DNA of 64,000 nucleotides from positions 86,443 to 150,442 of the forward strand of contig NMRB01000417.1 of assembly GCA_002633025.1 (NCBI GenBank), in the 5' to 3' direction. Positions within the stretch are counted from its first letter, which is position 1, and each line of letters starts with the position of its first letter. This document shows, piece after piece, positions 12,671-24,264 of the stretch. The DNA is from Notospermus geniculatus (taxonomy: Eukaryota; Nemertea; Pilidiophora; Heteronemertea; Lineidae). The notes under the pieces are model-generated. The model was given only the letters and a program-made list of their open reading frames with translations. It was not told the origin of the DNA and ran no database searches. A program made the translations under genes and the position numbers.

Positions 12671-14535
12671 TGTCATCGATGATTGACTCCGATCCGACAT
12701 AAGGGAAATCATCTTCATCTTTTGCATAGAAAAGTGACTGGCTGCTTCCGTTTGAGGCAATTGAGACGGTCATTCAAAACCGATTGTGCTGTCCTCTTGA
12801 TCCCATGGCTTTTGATAAGGCGCTGAGTGATGGCAGCTATCATGTCGATGATGGATATATCACTCCGCAGACGGAGACGGAGAAAAGTTTTGTATTCATC
12901 CGCTGACGCTTGGCATACCTCGGTCGTGATTGGTGGATACGGCGGCGGTTGTCTGTTTGTCTCTTGATGTTGTGTTCGTTACGTCAAGTTTTGTATTCGT
13001 CCGCTGACGCTTTCTCTAAAATCTATGTTATTTACTCACAACACTATTTCTTAAATTAAATAGGCCTATAACGCTTTATTCTCACAAATTCGTACAACGG
13101 AGGTCCAACTGAAATATAGCACAACTCTCTTTCTAAAATTAAGCGCACAACAGAAAAGACGCATTAGAAATAGTTCGTATAACTACGATTTCTCTGTCGT
13201 GATTGGAGGATTCGTGCTTCCGTTGCGGCGCTGTTGTCTGTTTGTCTCTCGATGGCGTCTTCGTTACGACATGAATACATTAGGTTGGTGGAGTTGGCCT
13301 CAGCGGCCGTGTTATGTTCGCTTTATCTGTCGTTTGGCCACTGAATGTGTGTTTGAAACGACGACGACACCGAAATGCCCTCCATATATTCTCTCATCAT
13401 CACCTCAACATCATCAACCGATCAGGCGTTGTTTATGTTCCCGGTGATACCTCGGAAGATGTCATTGTTCCTGGCTCTGATGACATGCATACCTTTATCA
13501 TTACCTGAACATAAGCGGCTCTGGTGTTATTAATGACGGACAATCACCATCAAGCCATCCGGCATGTCCGGAGATTTGCCAAGAGTGGTATGGGCCGTTA
13601 CACCGCAATGATCTATGTCCTAATAGCGGAGGCACAGCGCTGCGCCAAAACGTCATCAATCGTCCGTGATGGACGGCCATACGACCTCAAGATATGACCA
13701 ACCACATTAATTTTCATCAACCAGTCTAATGAGATTATGGCGTACATTTGCAAGCAGACGATTCTTCCACTGTTGGAACCCGCGCGGAAAATTAAGTGCC
13801 ATCGGAACGTCATTTAAGTCACAATAAATTTTGTTTGATTAATCCAGAAAAGGGATTTTATGAGTAACAAGAGCTCTAATACCGAAATGATTAAAATATT
13901 ATTGCTCCCGCGAGAACGATAAACCGCAGCGATAAATCACGAGATGTGGTCAAACCAAACTTTCTCGAGCGACTCTTGATGTGCTCGCAGCGTTAATTGT
14001 TTGGGGAATGGGATAACTGTGATTTATGATAAGGGGACGAGAGGCGCCCATTTCTCATGGTTTATTTTCATTATCTCTGTCAGTTTTATGTCTACAAAAG
14101 GATCTACTGAGACAACTTGGCGATGGCATTGTTTCTAGGAAACGCCGCATTCTTTATGAGCTAACCATGTTCTCTGGTGATATCTTCAAAATGATCAGAC
14201 ACCAAGGCGATAGATAAGGGGACGAGGTTGTGTTTATGGGGCAAGTGGGACACAGAAATAGAGTTCAACTGCAGACCCGCCCTCAGCGCAATCCGCCATT
14301 TGTATCCGTGAGATTCTGCATTTTCGGTCCACCATTCGCTCACGTTGCTACACAAAATTTGAACGTTTTCACATGAGCAAGTTCTGAGGTTGACGCCATC
14401 TCCCTCAGTGCCGTGACTGCTCCCCGCCGCCTGCAATTTCAAACCGGTCCCTTGATTTACCCGGCGCGCACTCCGAAACTGTTTCGGTTCACGCGATTCT
14501 CAGAAGATGACCAATAGGCGTCATTCGTATACGCG
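12671..14535. other. Non-coding stretch with a weak internal duplication
   Basis: Two segments, about 12925-12990 and 13197-13270, share TCGTGATTGG and GTTGTCTGTTTGTCTCT words in the same order. The phrase TCCGCTGACGCT also recurs near 12900 and 12998. These look like old local duplications. I see no supported exon. Confidence 0.5.
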
Positions 14536-14541
14536 TTGGAA

Positions 14542-14713
14542 TAGGAGCTGTCATTCAGTTGACCAACAGGAGTCACTACGGCCCAATTCAATGCCTGGTG
14601 GCGAACCCCGAATTCATGGTTGACTAAGCACTAATCAGGATATTTTTCTTTTGTGTTGTTCCGCTAGAACTTTGCTGCCATCTTTTGGCGATAAGCGCGG
14701 CTGACTGCTCCTA
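14542..14713. mobile_element. MITE of the TAGGAGC family
   Basis: The termini TAGGAGC and GCTCCTA are flanked by a 6-bp direct repeat TTGGAA (14536-14541 and 14714-14719). Subterminal words GTTGACCA, GTCACTA and CTGCCATCT recur in the related copies at 24092, 39596 and 43461. The family is not identified. It is non-coding. Confidence 0.75.
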
Positions 14714-14719
14714 TTGGAA

Positions 14720-17700
14720 CCAAACTAGCCGGCCAATCATTGATCTGCTTTCAAGACCACTTTGGGGCCAAATCGACGGATGAATCCCCTCTTCCGCATT
14801 CTGGTTCGTGGTCGCTATCAGAGTGCCATGGAACACAAACCCTCAAGGCTGGCTCCAGTCAGAACCACTCTATGTTTTCATATTGTGTATGCAAGTCGTA
14901 AACGGACATCCTTCATTTTGGGCAAATCCCGGCTTATGGTTGTCCGACATGATAACACTAAACATCTTCCAAAGATGATATATTGAAAGAAATGGCCAAC
15001 ACAGGCTCCACAAATGGCCATCTTGTACCGTTTTGACATACACGATGACTTATCCTTGCGCTTTATAAGCTGTGGCAAGCTCAGGTTATTGTGTGATAAT
15101 GGAATAAGGGAGCATATTAAACCCCTGCTCTCACTCTCCACCAATATGTCAAACTGATCGATGGGAGCATATTGCTGACCGGATTAAGGATTGGCACCGG
15201 GCCTCATCGCGAAGACCAGTATCGCCATTAATTAGAACCGAGCCTTCAATTAGGATAAAACTTGTATGGATGGGTCGGACCATTCAACTTGGCAGGAGGA
15301 TGATACATAAGACACTTAATGAAGTGCCCTGTCAATATATGGTTATTCTCATATTTTACGACTGCATCAGACTAACAGACTGCGAAACCATGGAAACAAT
15401 ACTGGGCTATCAGAAATAAACGATTTCTCTGGCATTTGAAAAACGACCTACTTAATTTTGCCCTGTAGACGTCATGAATTGTTGTATGGTCCGGAATGTG
15501 GCGGATGACATATAGAGGGCGTGCTACGGAGAGAAAACAAAGGATGGTCTTTACCCGGAAGACGGGGAGATTGTGCCCTCTCCCAACCCGGGGGTCAGAG
15601 GCCTGTTTTTCTGTGGACTCGACAGAGGCAAGAGGAAGGGTAAAGTGGCAGAGACGGAGACGGACTCAGTCATGTCAGTGCTTCTGCCTGAACAACAAAC
15701 AAACAAACAAACAAAACCGCGAAGACCATGACGGAAGCCATATTTGAAATGATGGTACACGATGTAACATTGTAATACCATCATTTGAAGCGTTTCCCAT
15801 TGAAACTGGTGTGTGATTTCAGGAAGAACGCTCAAGAAAGATGCTTCTTCCTTGTATTCGAGTCGACTGAGAAAATCCTGAATACCTTTGGGAAGATCAA
15901 AGTCGATATGAGCCTTGTTTATGGAGCTTGTCGTATCGTATTTGTTGCACTCACGATGGCCTCTTATAGAAAGCTGAAAGCCTTTCTCTTCGGTTTACCA
16001 AGGGAATGGACAGAAAAGCAAATTTAGATTGTCACAATGCGTTACTTAAACTGACAGGAACACAAAGGTTCAGCTAGAGAAAGGCTTGTGAATCCCCGCA
16101 TCGTAAACCTATTACCCATAAGTTACCAAAGCTAAAATATTCCACTCGTGGGCTAATAAAACATATAACAAAGTAAATGAATATGGCTATTACAAAATTT
16201 GATCATCAGAGAATCGCCGTAAACGTGATTATGATCAAAGAGGAGTACATTTGTCTTTGGCAGGAGCTCGGGGACCGAGGGCCCACTACAGAGGTAATCC
16301 TGTTTCTCTCCGCAGCCACAGGGGTAAAACCGCGGCAGGATTTGTGAAATAAACCGCCTGTGCTAATAGCCAGGAGGATGTACATTGAACATGACAGATT
16401 GGCAGGGGACGGATGGGAAGAATTTAGTTACCAGTACAACGGCCATATTCATTTGCCAGCGACGTCTGCCAATTGTTGTTGCTGTCGTTAGCTCCCGTGG
16501 CAGTTGAAACCCGATTTCGACGCCATATTTGAGTTAATCTTTTTGTGTAGATCTTCACTTTTTCGAAAAATCTTTCTCTCCCGGCTTCTCGGTTTCGATT
16601 TCAAAGCATACTTTGTGAAAAAAGCATTCCATTTCATTTCATCCTCTTAGCTGGCGGTGCCCGCAGCCACCTTATTACAGAAAGAAAGGCACACAAAGTC
16701 ATTACCAAGCTTCAATCAAAACATTATGTGGAGTGCCCTCTCATTCGATATTCAAGTGGAATTTACGTTAAACATATAAAATATTGAAAGGGATTTCTTC
16801 TCGGCATCTTTAATCTTGTGAAATTATTTGAAAATAAATAAAAACAAAGAACTCGAGATAACAAAGTGATTTTATGAATATGAACAAGACGCTGAGGGGT
16901 AGTAAGTTATTCTTGTGACCTTTTTTGCTTGTGAACAACACTTTCACCGTGTAACCTTGAAAAATAGATCAAATCATGATTGAAAATCAGGGTATTTTGT
17001 CATCGTCATTAGATTTAGTCCATCATGGTTAGTCCATCAGGTTCTAAACGTTACCCCCGGTGGTTTTGGTGATCGGAACCGCAGTAGAATCGTTCATACC
17101 GCCTCTCCTCTTCTCTGGTCCTCACCTTCTCTACCACAACATAACTGACGAGGATTTTGCAAGTTGCGCACATAAATTTGGCATTTGAAGTGGCTTTTGT
17201 GGTGCACCCTTTCGTCAGACCCATTTCGTACCTTCTTTCACAAAGAAAAGGATGCAAAACATTGGCGATATTTGCTGGGAAGTTGACGCCTTTAGTTTTG
17301 AAGAAAGCTTGCTCCATTCAGCTCTCAGCAGGCCGTGATATAATGGTGGTAACCTCCAACCAACTCCCGACCAAACGGCCTCGCCTCACTTTACACGGTA
17401 GTGAAGTGTGCGAACAATGACGTGATGTAACAAGACAAGCTAAAGTCAGTATTTCTTTTATTTGACCAGTACAAAAACAAAGTGACAGCTTTTTCATTGA
17501 GATTCCCCGGCCCCGATGACCTTCCGCTCTATTCCTCATCCTCCTTTCGTCGACCAATATCTTGCTGTCGAGTGTGATCTATTGCTTCAAAGAAGATGTG
17601 AAGGTTTGCCGCTGATTTTTCACGCACCAGGAATTCGTGCGAACGGCCATCGTCCGAACCTGTGGGAGTTGTGACATTTAGTTGTTACATCCATAGCAGA

Positions 17701-18537
17701 AGACATGTTACATCCGTGTTAAACAATCAACTGCATATGGTACTTCTGGTTCCAGCTCTCGGGGAAAATCATGAATAAAAATTTTACTTTGTACTTTGAA
17801 GTTTTTTATTCATAACCAAGGAACCACATCCAGAAGAGCGTATCCATGTTATTTGGTCTCTCTGTTCAAGCTGTTCTCCTATCTTTATGTCCCAAGTCTC
17901 TCATTTCCCCGATACAAAGAGGTCCCAGAAAAGCAGTAGTATGTATTTCCACGGCACATGGGGTGGGTAGGTTGATTGATGTAATAGCCAGGCTCTACAC
18001 TGCAGTGTACTTGGCAGTACAAGACAGGGCTCTTACTCTAATTAACCATGCCCCCACTGATGACAAGTGGAGGTATAAAACTGCCTTTTTAATGCCATTG
18101 CAGGGCAACCATGATCTATATTCAATCATGGAGCATTATTGAAGATGAATTTAATTCCACATACCTGACAAAACACAAAGGAAATCAACTTGACGTCAAC
18201 GCAGAACATAACGAGCTCACAAACATGACATTATTTATGATATATGATAGTTTAGGGTCATTGGTATGCACTTAATGAGCGGGGTATTAACGGTGATGAT
18301 GATAGATTGGGTAAATACACTAATTAGGAATATAAATTTCGAATACAATATATCAGAGTTATAATCAAGGCATGATTTATGTGTCTAATGAAAGGTGCAT
18401 GCTGTGTCAGGCACAGAAAGAGAGGGAGCTGGAACTCGGCTGCTTAGTCAACGCGCCGCCTTTTCATGTGTATCAACTTTTCGAAGAGTAAATAGGATGT
18501 GACGTCTCCGAAAAAGGCGACACAAACAACAGATACA
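14720..18537. other. Non-coding stretch, no gene recognised
   Basis: No supported exon or RNA gene. A short CAAA microsatellite lies near 15697-15715. An imperfect inverted repeat with CATGAATAAAAA arms lies near 17770-17815. Much of this stretch is repeat-poor, so it is a reasonable place to look for conserved regulatory DNA, but none can be recognised from sequence alone. Confidence 0.5.
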
Positions 18538-18563
18538 AAAAATAGATAAGCTTATCTATTTTT
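18538..18563. promoter_or_regulatory. 26-bp perfect palindrome with two inverted GATA motifs
   Basis: The central AGATAAGCTTATCT places two WGATAR motifs back to back within a perfect 26-bp palindrome. A third GATA word follows at once (TTGATAATA). This could be a GATA-factor site or a small hairpin from a mobile element. No nearby gene supports a choice. Confidence 0.35.
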
Positions 18564-19927
18564 GATAATACTGGTCAGGAACAGATTACAAGATACTAAA
18601 GTGAGGGCCGGCGCGATGCATGATAAATGATGGACAACAAATCCTACCCCCCCCCCCCCACACACACACCCGGTAGCAAAATCTATACGTCACAGGCACC
18701 GATCCCCTGAGCTATATCTGCCGCCATTTTATTATGCAGATTGGGGTCAAGAGGTCATTGGAATGCGCCACCAGTGGCCTAAAATGAACACAATAGCAAC
18801 TTCGGTCCTCATAGGCTACAAGCATTATCAGGTTGTCACAAGTTTTCGGGAAAGTACGCTGAGTTTAGAAAGAAAATTATTTCTTTCTATTAGTTTTTTA
18901 ATAAAACTATTTCCATCTTTCATCTTGTGCTCTGCACATCTCCAATACTGCAGTATATGTTGTATATGTTTATGTACGCTGTACATTGCTCTGTATGTCC
19001 CTTTGCTGCCAGGCATGCGTGATCACAGAGCTAAAATACAACTTCCAGGCAACTGGTCATGAATTATAGCTGAGCTGGTCTGTTCTGACACTGACAAAAC
19101 ACAGGTCTGAACGCGTCATTTCATATTGGCAAACGCCCATCACTCATCTTGATATATCACATTATCAATTTGACTGATGTATAATTATCAGACGCTAAAA
19201 ACGCGGCCAAGTCACATCCATTTTCCATAACATCCCTCCATAATCCAGGAAAGGTGTAATCCACTGGAGTCCTTTGTTCAGACGGTCGATTGAGGAATAG
19301 TATTTCAATATTTCAAGCGTAGACCAGCCCTGGCGAACGACTGATCAATACGAAACGTGGTATTTGTCATAACTATCAAATTGCCACATAGATATTGAAT
19401 GAATATTATAAAATGATTGAAGAGCCCCAATTTCTATCTTGACGGGTTTAATTGCCTTTATAAAGCGAGAATGATAAATGATAAAGAATTAAGGGTTTAA
19501 TAATTTATTGCACAATATTCTCCATGATAAATGGGAACGAATAAAGAGCATCATAATTCAGAACACAATCACTCAACTGGCAGTTATGACTGGCGTATAC
19601 GTAGTGTAATTACTGGGCGGTAAAACACCTCCGTGTCTGCCATCATTCACCATACTTCATTGAAGTCGTTGGCGAGTAAATTCGTGACATGAAAGTTTTC
19701 TTTCTATACTTTTGCAGTGTTGTCATGGAAATGGACCACGCCTTCTTAGTAACATCAAGTAAGAAAGAGGTTATTCAAGACAGATTCCGAGAAGACTTCA
19801 AATTGCGCCTCGGTGTTCCCGTTTCTGAGTTTCCCTCATCGGAGGAGAGGGGGCGCTGTGAAATGAGAGTGACGGAGTTCCCTGTGTTCCCAACTGAAAC
19901 GTCGTGGTCTCACTTGCTGTCATTAGG
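18564..19927. other. Non-coding stretch, no gene recognised
   Basis: No supported exon. A C-run followed by a short CA tract lies at about 18648-18669. The open frame starting at 19689 runs into the palindromic element at 19928 and is not considered coding. Confidence 0.5.
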
Positions 19928-20041
19928 GAGGTTTCGCAAGCGCCCGGTTAGGCCATACGACGACGTTTATCTATTGTTTGGGTATACCCACACAATAGAT
20001 AAACGTCGTCGTAGGGCCTATCCGGGCGCTTGCGAAACCTC
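19928..20041. mobile_element. 114-bp nearly perfect palindromic MITE
   Basis: The element starts GAGGTTTCGCAAGCGCCCGG and ends with the exact complement. The arms stay paired through ACGACGACGTTTATCTATTG to a centre near GGGTATACCC. I see no clear target duplication. The two arms create mirror-image open frames on both strands. It is non-coding. Confidence 0.85.
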
Positions 20042-20678
20042 TCTATAGTATGGAAACACTGAGATACGGGAAACATTAGAAAATGTTACACCGGTTGGGA
20101 CTAAAACTGACGGCTTGTGTGTTCCGCAGACGAAATGGTGAAGTACTTCAAGTATTAGCATCTTTCGGAACTGCAACTGGAGCAGCAGATGAACTAGTCA
20201 TCGACGGGCAGTCTCTCTCAGATGACCAAGTCACCCTTTCCCTGGAGTTGTGCTATTGTTCCAATCGATCGGATGTTGGCCTGGCAGGTGCGGCGGAGTC
20301 ATTTGTCCGAGGGAGAACATAGATCATACCGAGCCCATAAAAACCTTTCGGATGACATTCATCGGAGCGCCTAACTACTATACATTTGCTTCCTGTCAAA
20401 ACTAAGTGAAAATCTGTCAAAAGAATGTTCTCGTTTGCTGATGCAGCGGCTAAAGGAATATTGAGGATGATGTGTAATTCCAGCAGCGTCCATCGATCAT
20501 GGGGCAGCCCATTCCGTGGCTGGATGTTCTTTCGGGCTGAGGCGGATGGCCGGGACTTAGCTGACGAAGAGACATCAGATTATAAAGCCAATTGACTGGA
20601 GGAAATCAAAGCAAAACATTATATTATTCACTCTCAGCTATCCTCCGCCAATTTCGTCTGATGATACAACGGGAGGCA
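20042..20678. other. Non-coding stretch, no gene recognised
   Basis: A 79-codon plus-strand frame begins at 20083, but it has no recognisable domain and no splice context that I trust. Nothing else is supported. Confidence 0.45.
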
Positions 20679-20996
20679 GTGCTGCCCTCTGGTGGTAAAC
20701 ATCTCCACCGCGGGGGTGATGATGACTGATGTAATGTCAGTGTTAGAGACGTAGCCAAGTCCTGCAGGTGATAACGTCATCAGTGCTGCCCTCTGGTGGT
20801 AAACTTCCCCACGGGGGGGGGTGATGATGACTGATGTAATGTCTGCGTTGGAGACGTAGCCAAGTCCTGCAGGTGATAACGTCATCAGTGCTGCCCTCTG
20901 GTGGTAAACATCTCCACCGCGGGGGTGATGATGACTGATGTAATGTCAGCGTTAGAGACGTAGCCAAGTCCTGCAGGTGATAACGTCATCAGTGCT
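20679..20996. repeat. Three-copy tandem repeat, unit of about 105 bp
   Basis: Copies begin at GTGCTGCCCTCTGGTGGTAA near 20681, 20785 and 20890 and end ...GCAGGTGATAACGTCATCA. They differ by a few substitutions and a longer G-run in the middle copy. The array explains the repetitive minus-strand frames across it. Confidence 0.9.
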
Positions 20997-21418
20997 TTTG
21001 ATTGCCGTCGATAACTCGAGCCTAATCATGATGCGAGTTGTCCAATCTGAACTGTTAGCTACAAGATGGAGCGATTAGGAGATCTATCGCTTCCTGTAGT
21101 CAATACTTTACATCACCACTTACTTGATTCCCACGGGGTAGGGGCAATAACTGTTTATCAATTATCACCTTATCAGGACTAATGGCCCTTGCCTTCAAAA
21201 TGACGCCTCGTGGCAGGTGCCTACAAAAGCCTAATGGTATTCAATCGATGACACTATTTGCGCAAATAGAAACAAATCGCCGTGCATTTTCCTCGACAAT
21301 GGCACTTTACTTGTTCAGAGTATGACAGGTTTCCTGCTTAGGTGATGTTCAGGATTCCCACGTAACTGTGGACCCTCCGTGCTCACTACGGCACGCCTAC
21401 ACATCTGAGGAATCCCCC
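20997..21418. other. Non-coding stretch between two tandem arrays
   Basis: No supported exon, RNA gene or repeat. Confidence 0.5.
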
Positions 21419-21680
21419 GTAGCTCCGCGCATGCTCACAGTGCGTCTAAGTGTTTCCTGTAGCTCCGCGCATGCTCACAGTGTTGCTGACTGTTTTCCTG
21501 TAGCTCCGTGCATGCTCACAGTGTTTCTGAGTGTTTCCTGTAGCTCCGCGCATGCTCACAGTGTTTCTGAGTGTTTCCTGTAGCTCCGCATGCTCATAGT
21601 GTGTCTGAGTGTTTCCTGCAGCTCCGCGCATGCTCACAGAGTTTCTGAGTGTTTCCTGTAGCTCCGCGCATGCTCACCAT
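21419..21680. repeat. Minisatellite, 7 units of about 40 bp
   Basis: The unit contains TAGCTCCGCGCATGCTCACA followed by GTGTTTCTGAGTGTTTCCTG. Units begin near 21420, 21460, 21501, 21541, 21581, 21619 and 21659, with substitutions and small indels. The repetitive Ser/Ala/His frames here are by-products of the array. Confidence 0.9.
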
Positions 21681-22884
21681 ATACTCGTCTGCTGTCTTGA
21701 TCAAGGGACTCTGAAGAACATGGACCCTTCGGCAGAGAATGGCCTTATTGGAACGAGGGGCCTACATTCCGACGAATCTTTCTCTCCGCGCCAACCTGGA
21801 CAGCCAGGACTTTGCAGTGAGTTTGATGGCTTCCTCACCAAGAGTGTTTCTCTGATTGTTGTGAATAACAGAATCACGTGCTCCAAATCACGTGACAGCT
21901 CCCATCAACCAAATTGATTGTCAAAGGAGCTGAAAAGTACACAGGCTAATTTGTCAAATCCATTACCATTTGGTAAATTCTACATAAAACAACTCGCTGG
22001 TTTTCTTCCTTGGTGACATTGCCGTACACTATGTCATCTTGATTTAGCTCCACTTAGTACCCGAAGGAAATAGGGACGGTGATGAGCAATTTGCTCCAGT
22101 GAACCCATCATTCATTCGAACACCGTACCCTATAAATCACAGAGGGCACAAATCACCCGCTGTGTTAGTACGGAAAACACCCTGGCCATATTGTATCACC
22201 TTGTTTCGCCTAACTAGCCAATATAACCCCCTTACTGCCTCCGAGCAAATATCCCGCCCAATCGACTTGCCTCTATCATCCAATTTATCTTCCAGCCCCT
22301 GGTCACTTTCTATTATTCATCACGGTGATACCTCTCTACTAACAGGAGTCAACGATGGTCTGACACTTAGAACCATAAAGGGATAGACTAGAACATATCA
22401 TCAATTCCTGTTTCCCGATTAGTATGCTTAACTGATGTCCACCGTGATAGAAATTAGCTACCTCCGGTTGGAGGATAGTCGGCTAATTTCGCCGGCATCC
22501 TCTCCATGATCCTGCTATGATCGATGATCCCTCCTCCTGTATCAGGGATGAAGACACGGAGTCGTTTAGCGATGGTCAGGAACCTGTGCCGTATATCCCA
22601 CATCTCCTGCCTTTTCTTTCGAGGCGTTGGACTGGTGTCGGAAAAAAGTTGAGTCCGAATTGGCGTCTGACCTCAGCGTTTTTGCAGAGTCTCGGTCACT
22701 CAGCCGTAGTTGCGGATCTGGGGAATTGCACCAAGTTAGTGTGAGGAGCAACAGGCGGGACAACCGCTGACTGCGCGAGATTATGTTCTTGCAGGAGATA
22801 GAACTCATAATTGTCAGCTAGAACTGATCTCAAATCGTTGCTTATCTCCAGATGTGACTGCACGGTCACGGACCCAAGTCATTG
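21681..22884. other. Non-coding stretch, no gene recognised
   Basis: Short frames on both strands show no known domains. No repeat structure beyond single words is evident. Confidence 0.5.
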
Positions 22885-22986
22885 GGGCCCGTATTCTAGA
22901 ACCCTCCTAAAATCTTAAGGTCCACTTTAACCTTTTGTATTCTGCCTTGCAAACAACAGCTGAAGGTAGCTTCTAGAATACGGCCC
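22885..22986. mobile_element. Short MITE with GGCCCGTATTCTAGAA-type ends
   Basis: The left end reads GGGGCCCGTATTCTAGAA and the right end TTCTAGAATACGGCCC, a near-perfect inverted repeat. CATTG flanks both sides and may be a 5-bp target duplication. The interior is about 60 bp and non-coding. Confidence 0.7.
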
Positions 22987-24091
22987 ATTGTACGAGGTGT
23001 AGGCTAATAAGGTATGACTTGAGCAGTTCATTTCGATCCAAGCATCTTCGTAACTCCTTGACCACAAACTGGCCACGATTCCATTTCTTACGCGACTCGA
23101 GGTCCCTTGAGATCCATCCATCCATCGGTTTGCCTGTACTTTATCATTGCGTTCCCATGGAATCTTCTCATGGGCCGCCTTATGCTCTCATACATGGTGC
23201 GCATCCTCTCCTAAAATGTCTGTTCCTGTGCACCCCTGTGATATTTGACAACGATTTGTCAAGATATCCTAAGTTGTGGTGTCGTTCTCCCGGCCTACTC
23301 ATCCATCACGGCTATTTCCGAATGAAGTGGGCCCCGATCTTTCAAAACATTTTTTCTCGATCCTGTCAGAGACAGGGAGCACATCCTCACCGAGAGCGAA
23401 ATCATCCATCAGCGGTTGCAGCGCCAGGGGCGATTCCTTCCCGAGAAAGCAGCGGTTTTTGTGCTGCTCCTGCCTGCGACAAGCCACCATCAGTCAACAC
23501 GAACCCCGAGGCCGAATGCCTCGAGTAATCGCCGCGGGGCAAAACACCCATCCATCCATGGATGATTTAATAGGGTGTGTTTGAATGAGAAAGATTGGGT
23601 TTAATTTCGCAGCATCTTGTGAAGTTAATGCCAAATTGTTTAATCAATGACTATTGGTTAGCCCTGTTGGGAGTGACAGCGATCTTCTCAATTATCTATT
23701 TGCTATTAGGGGTTCGAAGCTGGGAGCAGATGGGATGTGAAATTGGCAGGCAGGCCCCGAGGATGGTCTGAAAGCTACGTTAAGCGGCAGCTTTTAAATT
23801 CCAGGATCGGAGTGTTGCTGAGAGGGACACGCACTCGAACTTTCAACTACAGAAGAGTGACTTTGGTGCTTCCCTACTGACAGCTCTCCGTCATTGTTTT
23901 AAGGGAATGATCGGCGGCGCATATCGTCGGAACAATTTTTTGGGACGAATTGGGAAACTTTTTTCCACCCAAATTCTGCTCCTTTGCCGCGAATAAATGG
24001 GTCATGCTGCGGAGCTGACCGGAAGTGCCACCATTTTAGTTTTGTGAAATGCATGTCGGGTAATGGCGCCTGCGTCACCGTGCTCCAAGTG
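22987..24091. other. Non-coding stretch, no gene recognised
   Basis: A 169-codon frame on the + strand (23019-23528) overlaps other open frames on both strands. It has no recognisable domain and a composition unlike a conserved protein, so I do not annotate it as a gene. Confidence 0.45.
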
Positions 24092-24264
24092 AATAGGAGC
24101 TGTCAGCGAGTTGACCACTAGGTGTCACTAGGGCCCAATTCAATGCATCTAGCGGACCCAGTCATTATCGATCGAGCAGCGATCGTAATAGATTTCCTGT
24201 ACATTTGGTCCGCTAAGACTGTGCTGCCATCTGTTAGCAATATGCGCGGCTGACGGCTCCTATT
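24092..24264. mobile_element. MITE of the TAGGAGC family
   Basis: It begins AATAGGAGCTGTCAGC and ends GCTGACGGCTCCTATT, with the same subterminal words (GTTGACCACTAGGTGTCACT and TGCTGCCATCTGTTAGC) as the copies at 14542, 39596 and 43461. No target duplication is visible. It is non-coding. Confidence 0.8.

Noticed and set aside
19689-20048. 119-codon open frame
   Set aside because: Its last third is the arm of a palindromic MITE.
21419-21680. CRISPR-like array
   Set aside because: The units are contiguous tandem repeats without unique spacers, in a metazoan context.
23019-23528. 169-codon plus-strand open frame
   Set aside because: It has no recognisable motif and overlaps other open frames. 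It looks like chance.
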